64,000 nt of DNA, taken from assembly GCF_001050345.1 (NCBI RefSeq), contig NZ_LFMW01000009.1:124001-188000 (forward strand), read 5' to 3'. The stretch is from Pseudomonas fildesensis (GTDB lineage: Bacteria > Pseudomonadota > Gammaproteobacteria > Pseudomonadales > Pseudomonadaceae). Shown piece by piece: positions 8,022-18,500 of this stretch. The translations under genes and the position numbers were made by a program. Below the pieces are notes generated by a model. It saw nothing but the letters and a program-made list of their open reading frames with translations, made no database searches and was not told where the DNA came from. Every line of letters begins with the position of its first letter. The stretch's first letter is position 1.

Positions 8022-11000
8022 TTATAAATTTCCACCTACACCTTTGAATTTTTCAACAAAAGCAGCGATCTTTTGGAAGGCATCTTGCTTCTTTTGGAGA
8101 TATTTCGGATTAAGCGGACTCATTTTTGGCAAGATGGCATTAAGCTCAGTTCCATTATCGCTAGCAAATTCCCTTTTTAGCGAAGTGGCGATGTAGCGTT
8201 TAGCTGCCCCTTCATTCAGTTCCTCATCGCTGATCAGCTCTTGCGCCTCGCGCCGCTGTTCTGATTGGGCAAAAGTGTAAAAAGCGTCGATCACACTAGC
8301 CTTGTCAGCAATCCCATCAAGCTCGGTCTGGTTGATAAAGTCCACCACCAGGCTTTCTTTGGCGCGATTGCCCAGGCTGGCGCGAATCACCCGGCGCATC
8401 TCCTCGACCAGCGCTGCCTTGCCCTTGACCTTCTTGTTCTTTTCGAAGATCAGCTCGAGGATGTAATCCAGGTTAATTTCCTGGGACTTGAGCAGGTCCA
8501 CCTCGAACACCACATCGTCCCAGTCAATGGTGGACTTACCTACTTCGTTACCTGCTTTCTCACGCCGCAGCCAATCTCGGATGTCATTGTAGGTGGAACG
8601 ATAGTCCTGAACCTTGCGCTCGGCAGGGAGACGGATGGTCTGCAGCTCGGCTAGCTTCTGGTCATCCAAGTGATGTTCAAGCTTAAATGCTTCCACGGCC
8701 TGAGGGTCGCCGATATCGATCGTTTGCAGCGCCTTGAGCGCGGCAAACTCGTCGTAGTTCTGCAGCACGTTTTCCACGCGCAGGTAATCGCCGAACAACT
8801 TGGCGAAGGCTTTTTTCTCCGATTCCTTGATGATGTTGGCCGGGTCGGGGAAACGCTGCTCCAGCTCCGTCACCACATCCATGAAGCCACGCCGCGCCTC
8901 ACCGGTCATCGTGTCGGTGAAGCCATCCATGTACTCCTTATAACTTTTTTCCAGCACCACGTTGCGCGTATTCTTGTCGCCGAACAGTGTGATGGCGTCG
9001 ACCGTGGCCTGTTCCAGATCGCGGAAGGTGACGATATTACCGAAAGTTTTGGTGGCATCGAAGATGCGGTTGGTACGTGAATAGGCTTGGATCAGGCCGT
9101 GATAGCGCAAGTTTTTGTCGACGAACAGCGTGTTGAGCGTAGGTGCATCGAAGCCGGTCAGGAACATGCCTACCACGATCAGCAGGTCGATATCCTGATC
9201 CTTCACACGCTTTGCCAGGTCGCGGTAATAGTTCTGGAAGCCCTTGCCGTCCACGCCGAAACTGCTTTTGAACAACGCGTTGTAGTCAGCAATCGCCGCG
9301 CTCAGGAACTCTTTAGCGGTGCTATCCATTGCCGACACTTCGAAGCTTTCATCGACAATGTCGCCAATGGCGTCCTGTTCTTCATTGGGGGCGAAGGAGA
9401 AGATGGTGGCGATGCGCAGCGGCTTGTCGCTGCCTTCCTGCAGCTTCTGCAACGTCTCGTAGTACGCCTTGGCGGCATCAACGCTGCTTACCGCGAACAT
9501 GGCGTTGAAGCCCTTGTTTGCGCCCTGCAAACGATGGGTCTTCTGGCGAAAATGCGTGAGCAGATACTGCGAGATTTCGCGAATGCGCGTGGGGTGGAGC
9601 AAAGCCTGACGGTTCTCCGCAGCGCTGAGCTTTTTCTCGTCCTGCTCGGCTTCCAGAGCCTTGAACTGTGGACGGACATCGTTGTAGTCCACCTTGAACT
9701 TGAGCACCTTCTCGTCACGGATGGCATCGGTGATCACATAGGAATGTAGCTCGCGGCCAAATACGCTGGCGGTTGTATCGGCGCCCAGGGCATTTTTTGG
9801 GAAGATCGGCGTGCCGGTGAAGCCGAACTGGTAGAAGCGCTTGAACTTCTTCTTCAGATTCTTCTGTGCCTCGCCAAACTGACTGCGGTGGCACTCGTCG
9901 AAGATGAACACCACCTGCTGCTGGTACACCGGCAGGTCGCCTTCGGTCTTCATCAGGTTGTTGAGCTTCTGGATGGTAGTGACGATGATCTTATTGTCGT
10001 CCTTGTCCAAGTTGCGCTTGAGGCCTGCGGTGCTCTCCGAGCCATTGACGCTGTCGGGTGAAAAACGCTGGTACTCCTTCATGGTCTGGTAATCCAGATC
10101 CTTGCGATCCACCACGAAGAATACCTTGTCGATAAACTCCAGCTCGGTGGCAAGGCGCGCAGCCTTGAAGCTGGTCAACGTCTTGCCCGAGCCGGTAGTG
10201 TGCCAGATATAACCGCCGCCCTCGGTGCTGTTCCAGCGCTTGGCCTGCATAGCACTGCGAATCTTCCACAAGATGCGCTCGGTGGCGGCAATTTGGTACG
10301 GGCGCATCACGAGCAGGGTGTTGCTGACGTCGAACACCGAATAGGTGAGCAATACATTGAGCAGGATGCGCTTCTGGAAAAAGGTCGCGGTGAAGTCCTT
10401 CAGATCCTTGATCGGGCTGTTGTCGGCCTGCGCCCAGTTCATGGTGAAGTCGAAACTGTGCTTGTTGCGCCGCGTGGTGTTAGCGAAGTAGCGCGTATCG
10501 GTGCCATTGGAGATCACGAACAGCTGCAGATATCTGAACAGCGAATGCTCGGTATTGAAGCTCTCCTTGCTATAGCGATGCACCTGATTGAAGGCTTCGC
10601 GGATCGCCACACCACGCTTCTTCAACTCCACCTGCACTAGCGGCAGGCCATTGACCAGAATAGTCACGTCGTAGCGGTTGGCGTGGCTGCCCGCCTGCTC
10701 GAACTGCTTGATAACCTGCATCTTGTTGCGGGCCAAGTTCTTCTTGTCCAGCAGGTGAATATTCTGGATGCGCCCGTCATCGAACACGAAGTCATGTACA
10801 TGGTCGTCGTGAACCTTGCGGGTCTTGTCGAGGATGCTATCGCTGGACTTGTCCAGCCAGCTTTCCAGGAAGCGCGCCCACTCGGAGTCGGAAAATTCGA
10901 CGCCGTTCAGCGCCTGCAACTGCATGCGCACATTGGCCAGCAGCGCCGGCATCGTCTTCAGCTCGGTGGAATGCTCATAGCCCTGATTGACCAGATCCTG

Positions 11001-11120
11001 GATGAACTCGCGCTCCAGGTCGCCTTCGCTCTGGTAGCTCTCGGCAACTTTCCATTCTCTGGCGTACCTGTCGAGTACGATGAAGGTGTTGGACTCGGCG
11101 ATGGTCTTGTAATCAGTCAT
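8022..11120 (-). CDS. hsdR: Type I restriction enzyme R subunit (HsdR)
   Basis: 1,032 residues from [10 protein letters not shown]; the frame runs 44 codons further upstream, but this methionine matches family starts. The N-terminal nuclease domain has Asp151 and E165-L-K167 (VQVELKKRG) of the PD-(D/E)XK site. The SF2 motor follows, with Walker A TTGSGKT at about 308-314, the DECH box at 408-411 and GFTGTP a little later. The C-terminal third is helical and binds the methylase core. It translocates DNA and cuts at a distance from unmethylated sites, with HsdM and HsdS. It is the last gene of the hsdM-hsdS-prrC-hsdR cluster, as in EcoprrI. Confidence 0.95.
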   Translation of the reverse strand: MTDYKTIAESNTFIVLDRYAREWKVAESYQSEGDLEREFIQDLVNQGYEHSTELKTMPALLANVRMQLQALNGVEFSDSEWARFLESWLDKSSDSILDKTRKVHDDHVHDFVFDDGRIQNIHLLDKKNLARNKMQVIKQFEQAGSHANRYDVTILVNGLPLVQVELKKRGVAIREAFNQVHRYSKESFNTEHSLFRYLQLFVISNGTDTRYFANTTRRNKHSFDFTMNWAQADNSPIKDLKDFTATFFQKRILLNVLLTYSVFDVSNTLLVMRPYQIAATERILWKIRSAMQAKRWNSTEGGGYIWHTTGSGKTLTSFKAARLATELEFIDKVFFVVDRKDLDYQTMKEYQRFSPDSVNGSESTAGLKRNLDKDDNKIIVTTIQKLNNLMKTEGDLPVYQQQVVFIFDECHRSQFGEAQKNLKKKFKRFYQFGFTGTPIFPKNALGADTTASVFGRELHSYVITDAIRDEKVLKFKVDYNDVRPQFKALEAEQDEKKLSAAENRQALLHPTRIREISQYLLTHFRQKTHRLQGANKGFNAMFAVSSVDAAKAYYETLQKLQEGSDKPLRIATIFSFAPNEEQDAIGDIVDESFEVSAMDSTAKEFLSAAIADYNALFKSSFGVDGKGFQNYYRDLAKRVKDQDIDLLIVVGMFLTGFDAPTLNTLFVDKNLRYHGLIQAYSRTNRIFDATKTFGNIVTFRDLEQATVDAITLFGDKNTRNVVLEKSYKEYMDGFTDTMTGEARRGFMDVVTELEQRFPDPANIIKESEKKAFAKLFGDYLRVENVLQNYDEFAALKALQTIDIGDPQAVEAFKLEHHLDDQKLAELQTIRLPAERKVQDYRSTYNDIRDWLRREKAGNEVGKSTIDWDDVVFEVDLLKSQEINLDYILELIFEKNKKVKGKAALVEEMRRVIRASLGNRAKESLVVDFINQTELDGIADKASVIDAFYTFAQSEQRREAQELISDEELNEGAAKRYIATSLKREFASDNGTELNAILPKMSPLNPKYLQKKQDAFQKIAAFVEKFKGVGGNL

Positions 11121-11139
11121 TGCTTGGGGTCTCCCAATG

Positions 11140-11478
11140 TCACTGTGCGAGTTCGCTTTCAATTTCCTCCACTGTGGGCAACTGCGACTGCCCGGCCAGT
11201 GAAATGTCCTTGGTGATGAATGAGCTAACGCCCATGGATTTGTGGATATCACGCAACGCGTACTTCACATCCAGTTTGTCCTTGTCTTTACACAGGATCA
11301 GGCCAATGGTCGGCTGGTGGTCTGCGGCACGCAACTGGTCGTCCACGGCGGACAGGTAGAAATTGAGCTTGCCGATGTACTCCGGCTTGAACCCACCTGC
11401 CTTCTGCGAGCTTTGAATGTTCTGCTTGATGGTATCCAGCGGCTGTCGGTAATCGCTGGTGCGGGTGATTTCGCGCAC
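11140..11478 (-). pseudogene. C-terminal remnant of a DUF1016/YhcG-type PDDEXK nuclease
   Basis: The frame carries GGFKPEYIGKLNFYLSAVDD, then PTIGLILCKDKD and LPTVEEIE. This is the end of the YhcG/DUF1016 family, a predicted nuclease that often travels with type I restriction genes. The N-terminal half of the family is absent and there is no good start, so this is a relic. It fills the gap between the prrC stop (11524) and hsdR (11120). Confidence 0.75.
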
Positions 11479-11523
11479 GCGTTGTTCCTCTCCAACGTCA
11501 CGACAACAGATCCCGCCAAGCGA

Positions 11524-12678
11524 TCAGGCGCCCGGCGCCTCTTCCTGTTGCCAATAGCCGTAGTTGGCCACCAGATGATCCAGCAGGAATTTGACCGTCT
11601 GCTTCTCCTGTAAGGTTGGCTCGGTGACGCTCTCGTTGGACAGCGTGCTGTGACTGGTGAATTGAATAATGCGGTTCAGGTAGGCCAGCTTGTTGTCAGG
11701 CAAAAGTCCTGACCACTGCGGGTACCCCAGAAAACTGGCGGTTTTCTCATAGAGATTACGCAGCAGGGTGAAGTGATAGCGTTGTACCTGATCAGAAGCA
11801 ATCGCGTGTTCAAGGACTTGCCGCAGATGGAGGTGATAAGAAAAGCTCTTATTAGAATCGCCATACTTGACGCTTAGATCAAAGGTGCCGTCTTCAAGAC
11901 GATGCAGCAAATAGCAGCCCTCTTTCTTGCCACCTTTTTTGAGATCAAGCTCATTGTGCAGCACGTTGTAGAAAAGCGGGCTGTGGGTGGTGATAACGAA
12001 CTTCAAATCGGCAGGACTGGCCTTGATCAGCCCTGACAGATTGACCGCCAATTCGATGAGATGGTTTTCATCCAGCGAGCTCACCGGATCATCAATGAAT
12101 ACATATTCCAACTGATCGAACTCCCGCGTTTCGCGGTCTTCCGGCTCTGGCACATTGCGTGTGCTAATGACCTGATCAAGTAGCGTATAAAAGATGCTCC
12201 AGATGAAATTGCTCTCTTCGCCCTTGGAGATCTTGAGGTTTCCAGAGGTTTCGTCATTCCCCCGTTCAAGCGAAAAAGTGACCTCCGAAAAGTCCTCGCT
12301 GAAATGCGGGGTCAGCTTGTCACTAGTGTAGTGCTGGAAATAGCGGACGATACTGCCGTCCTGTCCCAGGTCCCGGAGTATCGCGAGCAGCCAGTCCGTG
12401 AAGGAGTTGGGCTGGATCCGTAGTCTAGGCTGCGCATCCAGCGCCAAGTCGTTATCCCAATAGAACAAGTCTTCGGTAAAAGCGTTGAAGTATAGGATTT
12501 TGCTGCGCGGCAACGCTGGTGGATCAGCCGCCTCCTCGCCCTCCCCCTTGGGTGCGACCAACTGCTTGAACTCGCGCGACAGGCGCGTCTTGCCCGTGCC
12601 GTTGAAGGCATAGATCAGTTGCACCTTCCTGTTGGCGTCTTTCAGTTGCCGGGCGATCTCGGTCAGCGTCTTGCTCAT
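11524..12678 (-). CDS. prrC: Anticodon nuclease PrrC-like (ABC-ATPase domain plus ACNase domain)
   Basis: 384 residues (E. coli PrrC has 396). The N-terminal ABC-type ATPase has Walker A FNGTGKT (25-31), a SKGEE signature (151-155), Walker B YVFIDDP and D-loop SSLDENH (192-206). In the C-terminal domain Arg307, Glu311 and His343 have the same 4- and 32-residue spacing as the Arg320-Glu324-His356 nuclease triad known for PrrC. PrrC is held inactive by the type I complex and cuts tRNA-Lys when a phage disarms restriction. The gene starts one base after the hsdS stop, so translation is coupled. The order hsdM-hsdS-prrC-hsdR equals prrA-B-C-D. Confidence 0.88.
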   Translation of the reverse strand: MSKTLTEIARQLKDANRKVQLIYAFNGTGKTRLSREFKQLVAPKGEGEEAADPPALPRSKILYFNAFTEDLFYWDNDLALDAQPRLRIQPNSFTDWLLAILRDLGQDGSIVRYFQHYTSDKLTPHFSEDFSEVTFSLERGNDETSGNLKISKGEESNFIWSIFYTLLDQVISTRNVPEPEDRETREFDQLEYVFIDDPVSSLDENHLIELAVNLSGLIKASPADLKFVITTHSPLFYNVLHNELDLKKGGKKEGCYLLHRLEDGTFDLSVKYGDSNKSFSYHLHLRQVLEHAIASDQVQRYHFTLLRNLYEKTASFLGYPQWSGLLPDNKLAYLNRIIQFTSHSTLSNESVTEPTLQEKQTVKFLLDHLVANYGYWQQEEAPGA

Positions 12679-12679
12679 A

Positions 12680-13948
12680 TTAAGCCGCCACCTCTTCCGG
12701 TTTGGGGAAGCCCAGCAGCAGGTCGCGATAGTACTCGTATTGCTTCTGGCGCAGTTCGATCTCGCGGGGCAAGCCATCACTGATGGAGTTGGCGAGGGTG
12801 TCAAACTTGTCCAGAATAGCGACGATGCGAGCCTGTTCCGCAAGCGATCTTTCATGATCGTCGGGGTATGGAACAGGGATTCGTACTTCTTTTTTTATAC
12901 CCTCGATGAGTATGCGTTTTACTTTCCCGCTAGACACATGCTTCGTCTTCTGGGAATTGAATGAAGCTGTTTGCATCGCGTAGGAGATGTACTTTGGATT
13001 CATTGAGTGACGAAAAGCATAGCTATCGTCGTGAATGGCCACACTCTGGGTTCCTAGCCACGCAACAGCCTTGCCTACATCTTCCACAGTTTCACCAACG
13101 CCGGCCATGACAACATCACCCGGCTCCGCATAGCGCAGCGAACCAGCCATGTCATCTCGAACCTCTGAAAATGTCTGGTCCGCCCACACGCCATATCGGG
13201 TATAAATTTCACCGTAGTGGATGACGCGGATGCCTTCTTCGACGTAATCAGCCTTGGTAAATCGCTTCCCACGAATGAACTCGCCGATATCCCCCAGCGC
13301 CTTCCACTCCACCTCCCCTTCCATATCGTTAAAACTCAGCAACTGTTCACGATAGTAGTTGTACTGTCTTTTGCGCGTGGCCAGCTCGGCAGTCAGCTCG
13401 GCAGTCAGCTCGGTAAATGTGTCCAGTATACGGACGATTTCGGCCTGGATTTCGAGCGATTTTTTTGGGTTACCTGGGCAAGGAACAGGGATAGCGTAAT
13501 TCATGATTGCAGCCTTGCTTCCGCGCGGCATTTTGGCGCCTCTGGCATGCTGCATGTTGTACGCGAAGAACTCGTCTGACGACAGAAAGTAGTAGAGGAA
13601 GCTTGGTTCAATTATTTCTTTGAATCTATCTGATATTCTTATCGCCAGGACATCACCACTACAGCCACCCGAATTAACTGCCTTCCAGACCTTCTTAAGA
13701 TATGGGCGGATATTCCCCAAGAGAATATCCCCAGGTTCGTACGCCGCCAAACGCTCGGTATTGGGTAAATAACTCGCGTCAATACGACCACCTTTTTCTG
13801 AAACAAGATTGTCTACCCCTACGAATGAGGAGGCATCAAGCTCTGCAGCATTGATGCGCGTCGACGAATATTCTGCAATCTGTGCAAGCGTTTTCCACTC
13901 CACGCCCCCGCCATCCAGCAGCGTATCCAACAGACTTACTCTGCTCAT
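12680..13948 (-). CDS. hsdS: Type I restriction specificity subunit (HsdS), IC-like
   Basis: 422 residues with two target-recognition domains (about 15-170 and 212-385). Each is followed by a helical conserved region ending in a related phrase ([15 protein letters not shown] and [16 protein letters not shown]). The first spacer has [11 protein letters not shown] at about 178-188, the tetrapeptide TAEL repeat known from EcoR124-type IC enzymes, where copy number sets the spacer length of the DNA target. The start overlaps the hsdM stop by 4 bases. It guides both methylation by HsdM and cutting by HsdR, and by analogy anchors PrrC in its silent state. Confidence 0.93.
   Translation of the reverse strand: MSRVSLLDTLLDGGGVEWKTLAQIAEYSSTRINAAELDASSFVGVDNLVSEKGGRIDASYLPNTERLAAYEPGDILLGNIRPYLKKVWKAVNSGGCSGDVLAIRISDRFKEIIEPSFLYYFLSSDEFFAYNMQHARGAKMPRGSKAAIMNYAIPVPCPGNPKKSLEIQAEIVRILDTFTELTAELTAELATRKRQYNYYREQLLSFNDMEGEVEWKALGDIGEFIRGKRFTKADYVEEGIRVIHYGEIYTRYGVWADQTFSEVRDDMAGSLRYAEPGDVVMAGVGETVEDVGKAVAWLGTQSVAIHDDSYAFRHSMNPKYISYAMQTASFNSQKTKHVSSGKVKRILIEGIKKEVRIPVPYPDDHERSLAEQARIVAILDKFDTLANSISDGLPREIELRQKQYEYYRDLLLGFPKPEEVAA
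13382..13417 (-). repeat. Tandem 12-bp repeat encoding TAEL in hsdS
   Basis: Two identical 12-base units CAGCTCGGCAGT (13382-13393 and 13394-13405) are followed by a third, partly changed unit (CAGCTCGGTAAA). Read on the minus strand they encode [11 protein letters not shown]. Slippage or unequal crossing-over would add or remove four residues without breaking the frame. Confidence 0.9.
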
Positions 13949-15504
13949 ACCTCAAGCCCCTCACCCTCAATCTCAGCGACGATGGCATCGATATCAGCCC
14001 TAAGCTGGTTAATCCGGACAACTGTATTTTTCAGTTCAGCATTGAGCTGGGCAATGTTCACAACTTCACGGGTGTCCCTGGCCTCCACATAACTGCTGAC
14101 AGATAGGTTGTAATCGTTGGCGGCCACCTTTTCCAACAGCACGGATCTGGCGAAGTGATCAACATTTTCCTTGCTGTCGAACACCTGCATGATCCGCTCG
14201 ATATGCGCGTCTTCCAACAGGTTGTTGTTGGTGCTCTTCTTGAACAGAGCGCTGGCGTCAATGAACTGTGTGGTGGTGTCCAGCTTGTGCTTGGACAGTA
14301 CTAGGATGTTGACGGCGATGGTGGTGCCGAAGAAAAGGTTGGGCGCCAGCGAGATCACCGTTTCCACGTAGTTGTTGTCCACCAGATATTGACGGATCTT
14401 CTGCTCGGCGCCGCCGCGGTAGAAAATCCCGGGAAAGCAAACGATGGCAGCGCGTCCTTTAGCGGAAAGGTAGCTGAGCGCATGCAGCACGAAGGCGAAG
14501 TCCGCCTTGGATTTGGGCGCCAGCACGCCGGCCGACGCAAAGCGGTCGTCGTTGATCAGCGTGGGGTCGTCGCTGCCGATCCACTTCACCGAATACGGCG
14601 GATTGGAAACGATGGCGTCGAAGGGTTTGTCGTCCCCGAAGTGCGGGGCGCGCAGCGTGTCGCCGAGCTGGATGTTGAACTTGTCATAGTTGATGTTGTG
14701 CAGAAACATGTTCATCCGCGCCAGGTTGTAGGTGGTATGGTTCACCTCTTGGCCGAAGAACCCATCCTCGATGACATGGGCGTCGAAATGCTTTTTCGCC
14801 TGCAGCAGAAGCGAGCCGGAGCCGCACGCCGGGTCGTAGATTTTGTTGACGCTTGTCTGCTTGTGCATTGCCAACTGGGCGATCAGCTTGGACACATGCT
14901 GCGGGGTAAAGAATTCGCCGCCGGATTTGCCGGCATTGGCCGCATAGTTGGAGATGAGGAACTCGTAGGCGTCGCCGAACAAGTCGATATGACTGGCATC
15001 GAAGCTGCCGAACTCCAGCTTGCTCACACCCTTGAGTACATCCGCCAAACGCTTGTTTTTGTCGGCAACGGTATTGCCCAGGCGGTTGCTAGTGGTGTCA
15101 AAGTCAGCAAACAGGCCTTTGATGTACTGCTCGGAGGCGTAACCATTGGCGGAACTCTCGATGGCGGCAAAGATGCGTGCCAAATCGGTGTTCAGACTAT
15201 CGTTAGTGCTGGCCTTGGCGACGACGTTACTAAACAACTGGCTGGGCGCAATGAAATAGCCCTTGGTCTTGATTGCGTCGTCCTTGGCGGCGGTGATCAG
15301 CGGGTTGTCATCTTCCATGGCAGCATAATCGACCGAGCCATCACCACCGGTGATGTAGTCAACGAAGTTCTCGCTGATGAAGCGATAGAACAAGGTGCCT
15401 AGCACGTATTGCTTGAAATCCCAGCCGTCGACTGCGCCACGCACGTCATTGGCGATGGCCCAGATTTGACGTTGCAGGGCGACACGTTGTTGGGCACTGG
15501 TCAT
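13945..15504 (-). CDS. hsdM: Type I DNA methyltransferase subunit (HsdM)
   Basis: 519 residues. The N-terminal helical domain (about 1-150) precedes the catalytic fold. SAM motif I is [12 protein letters not shown] at about 225 and motif IV is NPPYSVKW at about 300, the signature of gamma-class N6-adenine methylases. [14 protein letters not shown] is the typical HsdM linker. It methylates the recognition site with HsdS and forms the core to which HsdR binds. AGGA lies 7 bases before ATG 15504. It is the first gene of the operon and overlaps hsdS by 4 bases. Confidence 0.95.
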   Translation of the reverse strand: MTSAQQRVALQRQIWAIANDVRGAVDGWDFKQYVLGTLFYRFISENFVDYITGGDGSVDYAAMEDDNPLITAAKDDAIKTKGYFIAPSQLFSNVVAKASTNDSLNTDLARIFAAIESSANGYASEQYIKGLFADFDTTSNRLGNTVADKNKRLADVLKGVSKLEFGSFDASHIDLFGDAYEFLISNYAANAGKSGGEFFTPQHVSKLIAQLAMHKQTSVNKIYDPACGSGSLLLQAKKHFDAHVIEDGFFGQEVNHTTYNLARMNMFLHNINYDKFNIQLGDTLRAPHFGDDKPFDAIVSNPPYSVKWIGSDDPTLINDDRFASAGVLAPKSKADFAFVLHALSYLSAKGRAAIVCFPGIFYRGGAEQKIRQYLVDNNYVETVISLAPNLFFGTTIAVNILVLSKHKLDTTTQFIDASALFKKSTNNNLLEDAHIERIMQVFDSKENVDHFARSVLLEKVAANDYNLSVSSYVEARDTREVVNIAQLNAELKNTVVRINQLRADIDAIVAEIEGEGLEV

Positions 15505-15708
15505 ACGGTTTTCCTAGTTCAAAGAGCCTGGCTCAGATGGGAGTACGGGCCAGAGGAAATTATGGGTATAGCGTCAAGCAGGCCAATACAGCCGCTTCAA
15601 CGGAACGACTCGTTTGGTCTCGGCGTCGGTGGCGTCGCAGTGTTCGATCAGTGCGCAGACCACATGGTCCAGCGTCCACATCGCCAGCGGTATGGAGGCG
15701 CGGTCGGC

Positions 15709-16032
15709 TTAATCCAACACGACCAAGAACTCGATCGCGAGTGCGGTCGGTTGGACATCCCGAACATTGCGCTGCAACGAAACCAGACCGTAATCAGCCA
15801 TCAGTCGTAAGGTGCGTGACAGATTCGGGACCTTGCGGCCGCTGAGCTCAGCCAGCTCTGTTAATGACTTTGGATGCTTCTCATGGATTAAGCGCAGCAA
15901 ACGTCGGTTGTCGTCTGAGAGCACAGCAGCAAGCGACGCAAACGAACTAAACCAAATCTGCGGCGTCTCGCTCCGCAGGCGATGAGGATCCGCGCCATCT
16001 GGTCGATGAATATCAACGATGTACCGCTTCAT
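15709..16032 (-). CDS. MarR/ArsR-like winged-helix regulator (HVO_A0114-type)
   Basis: 107 residues. Residues 37-85 hold a winged helix (LSDDNRRLLRLIHEKHPKSLTELAELSG, then SRTLRLMADYGLVSL). This resembles the DNA-binding partner of DUF6516-type toxin-antitoxin pairs. No toxin gene is seen upstream (16033-16268). Downstream in the same frame about 40 further codons (to roughly 15577) are open after the stop but are not recognised. It could also regulate the hsd operon that begins 200 bases downstream. Confidence 0.65.
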   Translation of the reverse strand: MKRYIVDIHRPDGADPHRLRSETPQIWFSSFASLAAVLSDDNRRLLRLIHEKHPKSLTELAELSGRKVPNLSRTLRLMADYGLVSLQRNVRDVQPTALAIEFLVVLD

Positions 16033-16194
16033 ATTCAGTCCCGAGATGTATTTTTGGTCGAATATATCAGTATGTGATAATCATCGTCGACTTCAAGTCT
16101 CACACCTACCCTTGCTACCGCATGACAGTGGCAACCTCCCAATGCCACAAATTTGCCACACTCGCCCCGCTAAACGAGGCGAAAATCCGCTAAC

Positions 16195-16239
16195 CCCAGC
16201 TAACACAACCCATTGATTTCCCAGCTAATCCCAGCTAAC
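16195..16239. repeat. CCCAGCTAA direct repeats next to the attachment site
   Basis: CCCAGCTAA(C/T) occurs at 16195-16204, 16220-16229 and 16230-16239, with ATTGATT at about 16212 and 16242. Short spaced repeats directly inside an att core are typical of integrase arm-binding sites. The role is inferred from position only. Confidence 0.5.
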
Positions 16240-16268
16240 GTATTGATTCTAAACGTCGACTTTTAGGA

Positions 16269-16313
16269 CTCCGAAGGCAGGGGTCGTGGGTTCGAATCCC
16301 GCCGGGTGCACCA
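16269..16313 (+). other. 3' part of a tRNA-Arg(CCG) gene = island attachment-site copy
   Basis: The sequence starts in an anticodon loop CTCCGAA (anticodon CCG), followed by the 3' anticodon-stem strand GGCAG, T-arm GTGGG-TTCGAAT-CCCGC, acceptor strand CGGGTGC and ACCA. The bases upstream do not pair with either stem, so the 5' half is missing and this is not a working tRNA. Such fragments are left where an element integrates into the 3' end of a tRNA gene. The intact tRNA should lie at the far end of the island, left of this window. Confidence 0.8.
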
Positions 16314-16359
16314 TATAGCAGTCTCGGGCTGTCTCAGACAGTCTACGAAACACCCCAAG

Positions 16360-16384
16360 AAGCCCGCCCCGTGCGGGCTTTCTT
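16360..16384 (+). terminator. Rho-independent terminator behind the tRNA fragment
   Basis: AAGCCCGC and GCGGGCTT form a perfect 8-bp stem with a 5-base loop, followed by a T-rich stretch. It is probably the original terminator of the tRNA gene before island integration. Confidence 0.75.
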
Positions 16385-16420
16385 GTTTCTGGCTGTTTAC
16401 CTCTGTCCACCCCTATAACA

Positions 16421-17773
16421 GAGCAGCTGCATTTCTACGATGCGGGCGCTCAACTTCCGCCCATCAGTCAGTCCGGAACGCTCGAACAATGGCAGCGGCA
16501 TATCGGTTCCCTATGCATTGGCAACCACCGCCTAACGTTCGTCGTGCGTGCGGCTTTCGCTGGGCCACTACTGCACATGCTGGGCCATGAGTCAGGAGGC
16601 TTTCACCTTTACGGCGACAGCTCCGGAGGGAAGACCACACATTTGCAGGTGGCCGCATCGATCTACGGTAGTCCACGTTGCGTGCGCTCCTGGCGTTCGA
16701 CTGACAACGCCCTCGAGTCCATCGCCGCCGCGCACTCAGACGGCTTATTGGTTCTCGATGAAATCGGCATGTGCGATCCGCGCATCATTGGCGAAACGGT
16801 TTACATGCTGGGCAATGGCAGTGGCAAAGCACGCGCCAATGATCGAGGCCAGGCTGGTCGTCACGTTCAGGAATGGCGTTTGTTGTTTCTCTCGACCGGG
16901 GAAAAGACGTTGGCGCAGCACATGGCAGAGGCAAACAAAGATCTTAAAGCGGGCATGGAAGTACGCATGCTTGCGGTGCCTGCCGATGCCAGCAAAGGGC
17001 TTGGAATGTTCGACATGCTCAATGGCTTTGAGGACGCGGCTGCACTTTCAGACGCTCTAAAAGCGCGGGTGACCAAATACTACGGCACCCCGCTGACTGC
17101 CTTCCTTTCCGCCCTGTGTGAGCCCGGAAAGATGCTGGGGTGGTCGACCATTTTGCGCCACACCATTGAGCGGTTTGTCTCGACCTCACTACCCAAGTCA
17201 GCGAGCGGACAGGCCCAACGTGCTGCCACTCGTTTTGGATTGGCCGCTGCTGCTGGAGAGTTGGCCACCGCCTTGGGGATAACAGGTTGGCCTGAGGGTG
17301 GAGCGACCACGGCGGCAAAGGTTTGTCTCAACGCCTGGCTGAATGAGCGAGGCGGCGCCGGAAACTTCGAAAGTGACGCCATCGTCGCGCGCCTTCGCCA
17401 AGTGATCGAGCGTTTCGGAGAGAGCCGTTTCACCCGCTGGGAATCCGCCGTCGCCAAGATCGACGAGCACGGCCCTCGCACCATTGATCGCCTGGGCTTT
17501 CGCAAGACGTTGGAGCATGGCCTGGGTGATGCGTTGCACACCACCACTACCTACTACGTACTGCCCGAGGCTTGGTGCTCCGAAGTTTTCAAAGGCATGA
17601 ACCTAAACGCCGTTAACAAAGAGCTATTGAGCCGGGCCATTTTAGAGCCTGGCAGCGATGGCAAAGCGGCTCAATCGGTAAGGCTGCCAGGCATGTCTAA
17701 AGCCCGCGCCTACGTTTTCAACTCATCCGCACTCATGGCGGATGACAGCGGGCACTCCTTCGAGGCCGCATAA
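16421..17773 (+). pseudogene. 5'-truncated DUF927 (P-loop helicase of phage/satellite primase type)
   Basis: From GTG 16544 the frame gives 409 residues, but homology reads back to about 16421 (SGTLEQWQRHIGSLCIGNHRL). Walker A is GDSSGGKTT and Walker B LLVLDEIGMCD, followed by GETVYMLGNGSGK, as in DUF927 proteins fused to primases of prophages and satellites. Full-length relatives begin several hundred residues earlier. Here the 5' part is replaced by the tRNA scar and terminator, so the gene is probably dead or makes a helicase-only product. It points to a former self-replicating element. Confidence 0.75.
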
Positions 17774-17845
17774 ATTAGTTATCCATTTTGGCCTGCCATT
17801 CCGGCAAGTCTTTCGCAGCACCATATGTAAATGGAGATACCCCCC

Positions 17846-18481
17846 ATGCTTAAAAGAAACACGCTTTCAACCCCCGAAATCAAAGCGGCTCAGAACAAAT
17901 ACGCTGCTCACCTAAAAACGCTCCAAGAACTGGAGAGGACCAAGGAACAGCTAACCCAAAATTTAACGTCCCTGGTCGCTGAGGACACTCTGGACAAGGA
18001 AGCCAAAGCATCGGCGCATGACAAGGCGCTCAAGGCCTACAGTGCGGCTATTGCTGCTGGTGATACGGCTGCTGAAGCCGAAGCAGACACAGCTCTGCAA
18101 TCAATCCTTGGTGAGTCGGACAGAAGCCGTGGCAAGCACCTGGCTCGAACTGCTGCTATCGCTAAACTTGAACAGGAAGTCACTGAGATCGACCAACGAC
18201 TTGAAGAGGGTAACCAAGCGTTGGAGGCTTCACAAAAAGAGCTCTTGAGAGCAATTCTGTACAAACGAGCGGAGCAAATAAGAAGCAGCGCTAATGAGTT
18301 GGTGGCAGTAGCCAAACGATACCAACAGGTCGCTTATCTCATGGGCCTGCAAGGCTCTTTGCAGGACATTCGGATTCCCTTACCTCCCACTCACCGGGAG
18401 GATCGGTTTGACTACGTCGGCCCTCATACAATCAGGACAGGCCCAACGAGACCGACAGTTGAGGAACTGCTGTTGGACTGA
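17846..18481 (+). CDS. Coiled-coil protein of unknown function
   Basis: About 211 residues from ATG 17846, which has GGAG nine bases upstream (another ATG at 17831 has none). Nearly all helical: three heptad-rich blocks, KYAAHLKTLQELERTKEQL, then IAKLEQEVTEIDQRLEEGNQ and LLRAILYKRAEQIRSSANELVAV, suggest a long coiled coil. It follows DUF927 by 70 bases on the same strand and is probably an accessory gene of that element. No catalytic motif is visible. Confidence 0.65.
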   Translation: MLKRNTLSTPEIKAAQNKYAAHLKTLQELERTKEQLTQNLTSLVAEDTLDKEAKASAHDKALKAYSAAIAAGDTAAEAEADTALQSILGESDRSRGKHLARTAAIAKLEQEVTEIDQRLEEGNQALEASQKELLRAILYKRAEQIRSSANELVAVAKRYQQVAYLMGLQGSLQDIRIPLPPTHREDRFDYVGPHTIRTGPTRPTVEELLLD

Positions 18482-18500
18482 ATTGACACAGCATCAAAGT

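Noticed and set aside
14389..15402. 337-codon plus-strand frame
   Set aside because: Antisense to hsdM, which carries DPACGSG and NPPY motifs.
16240..16313. Complete tRNA gene
   Set aside because: The bases before 16269 cannot form the acceptor, D-arm or 5' anticodon-stem strands, so only the 3' part is present.
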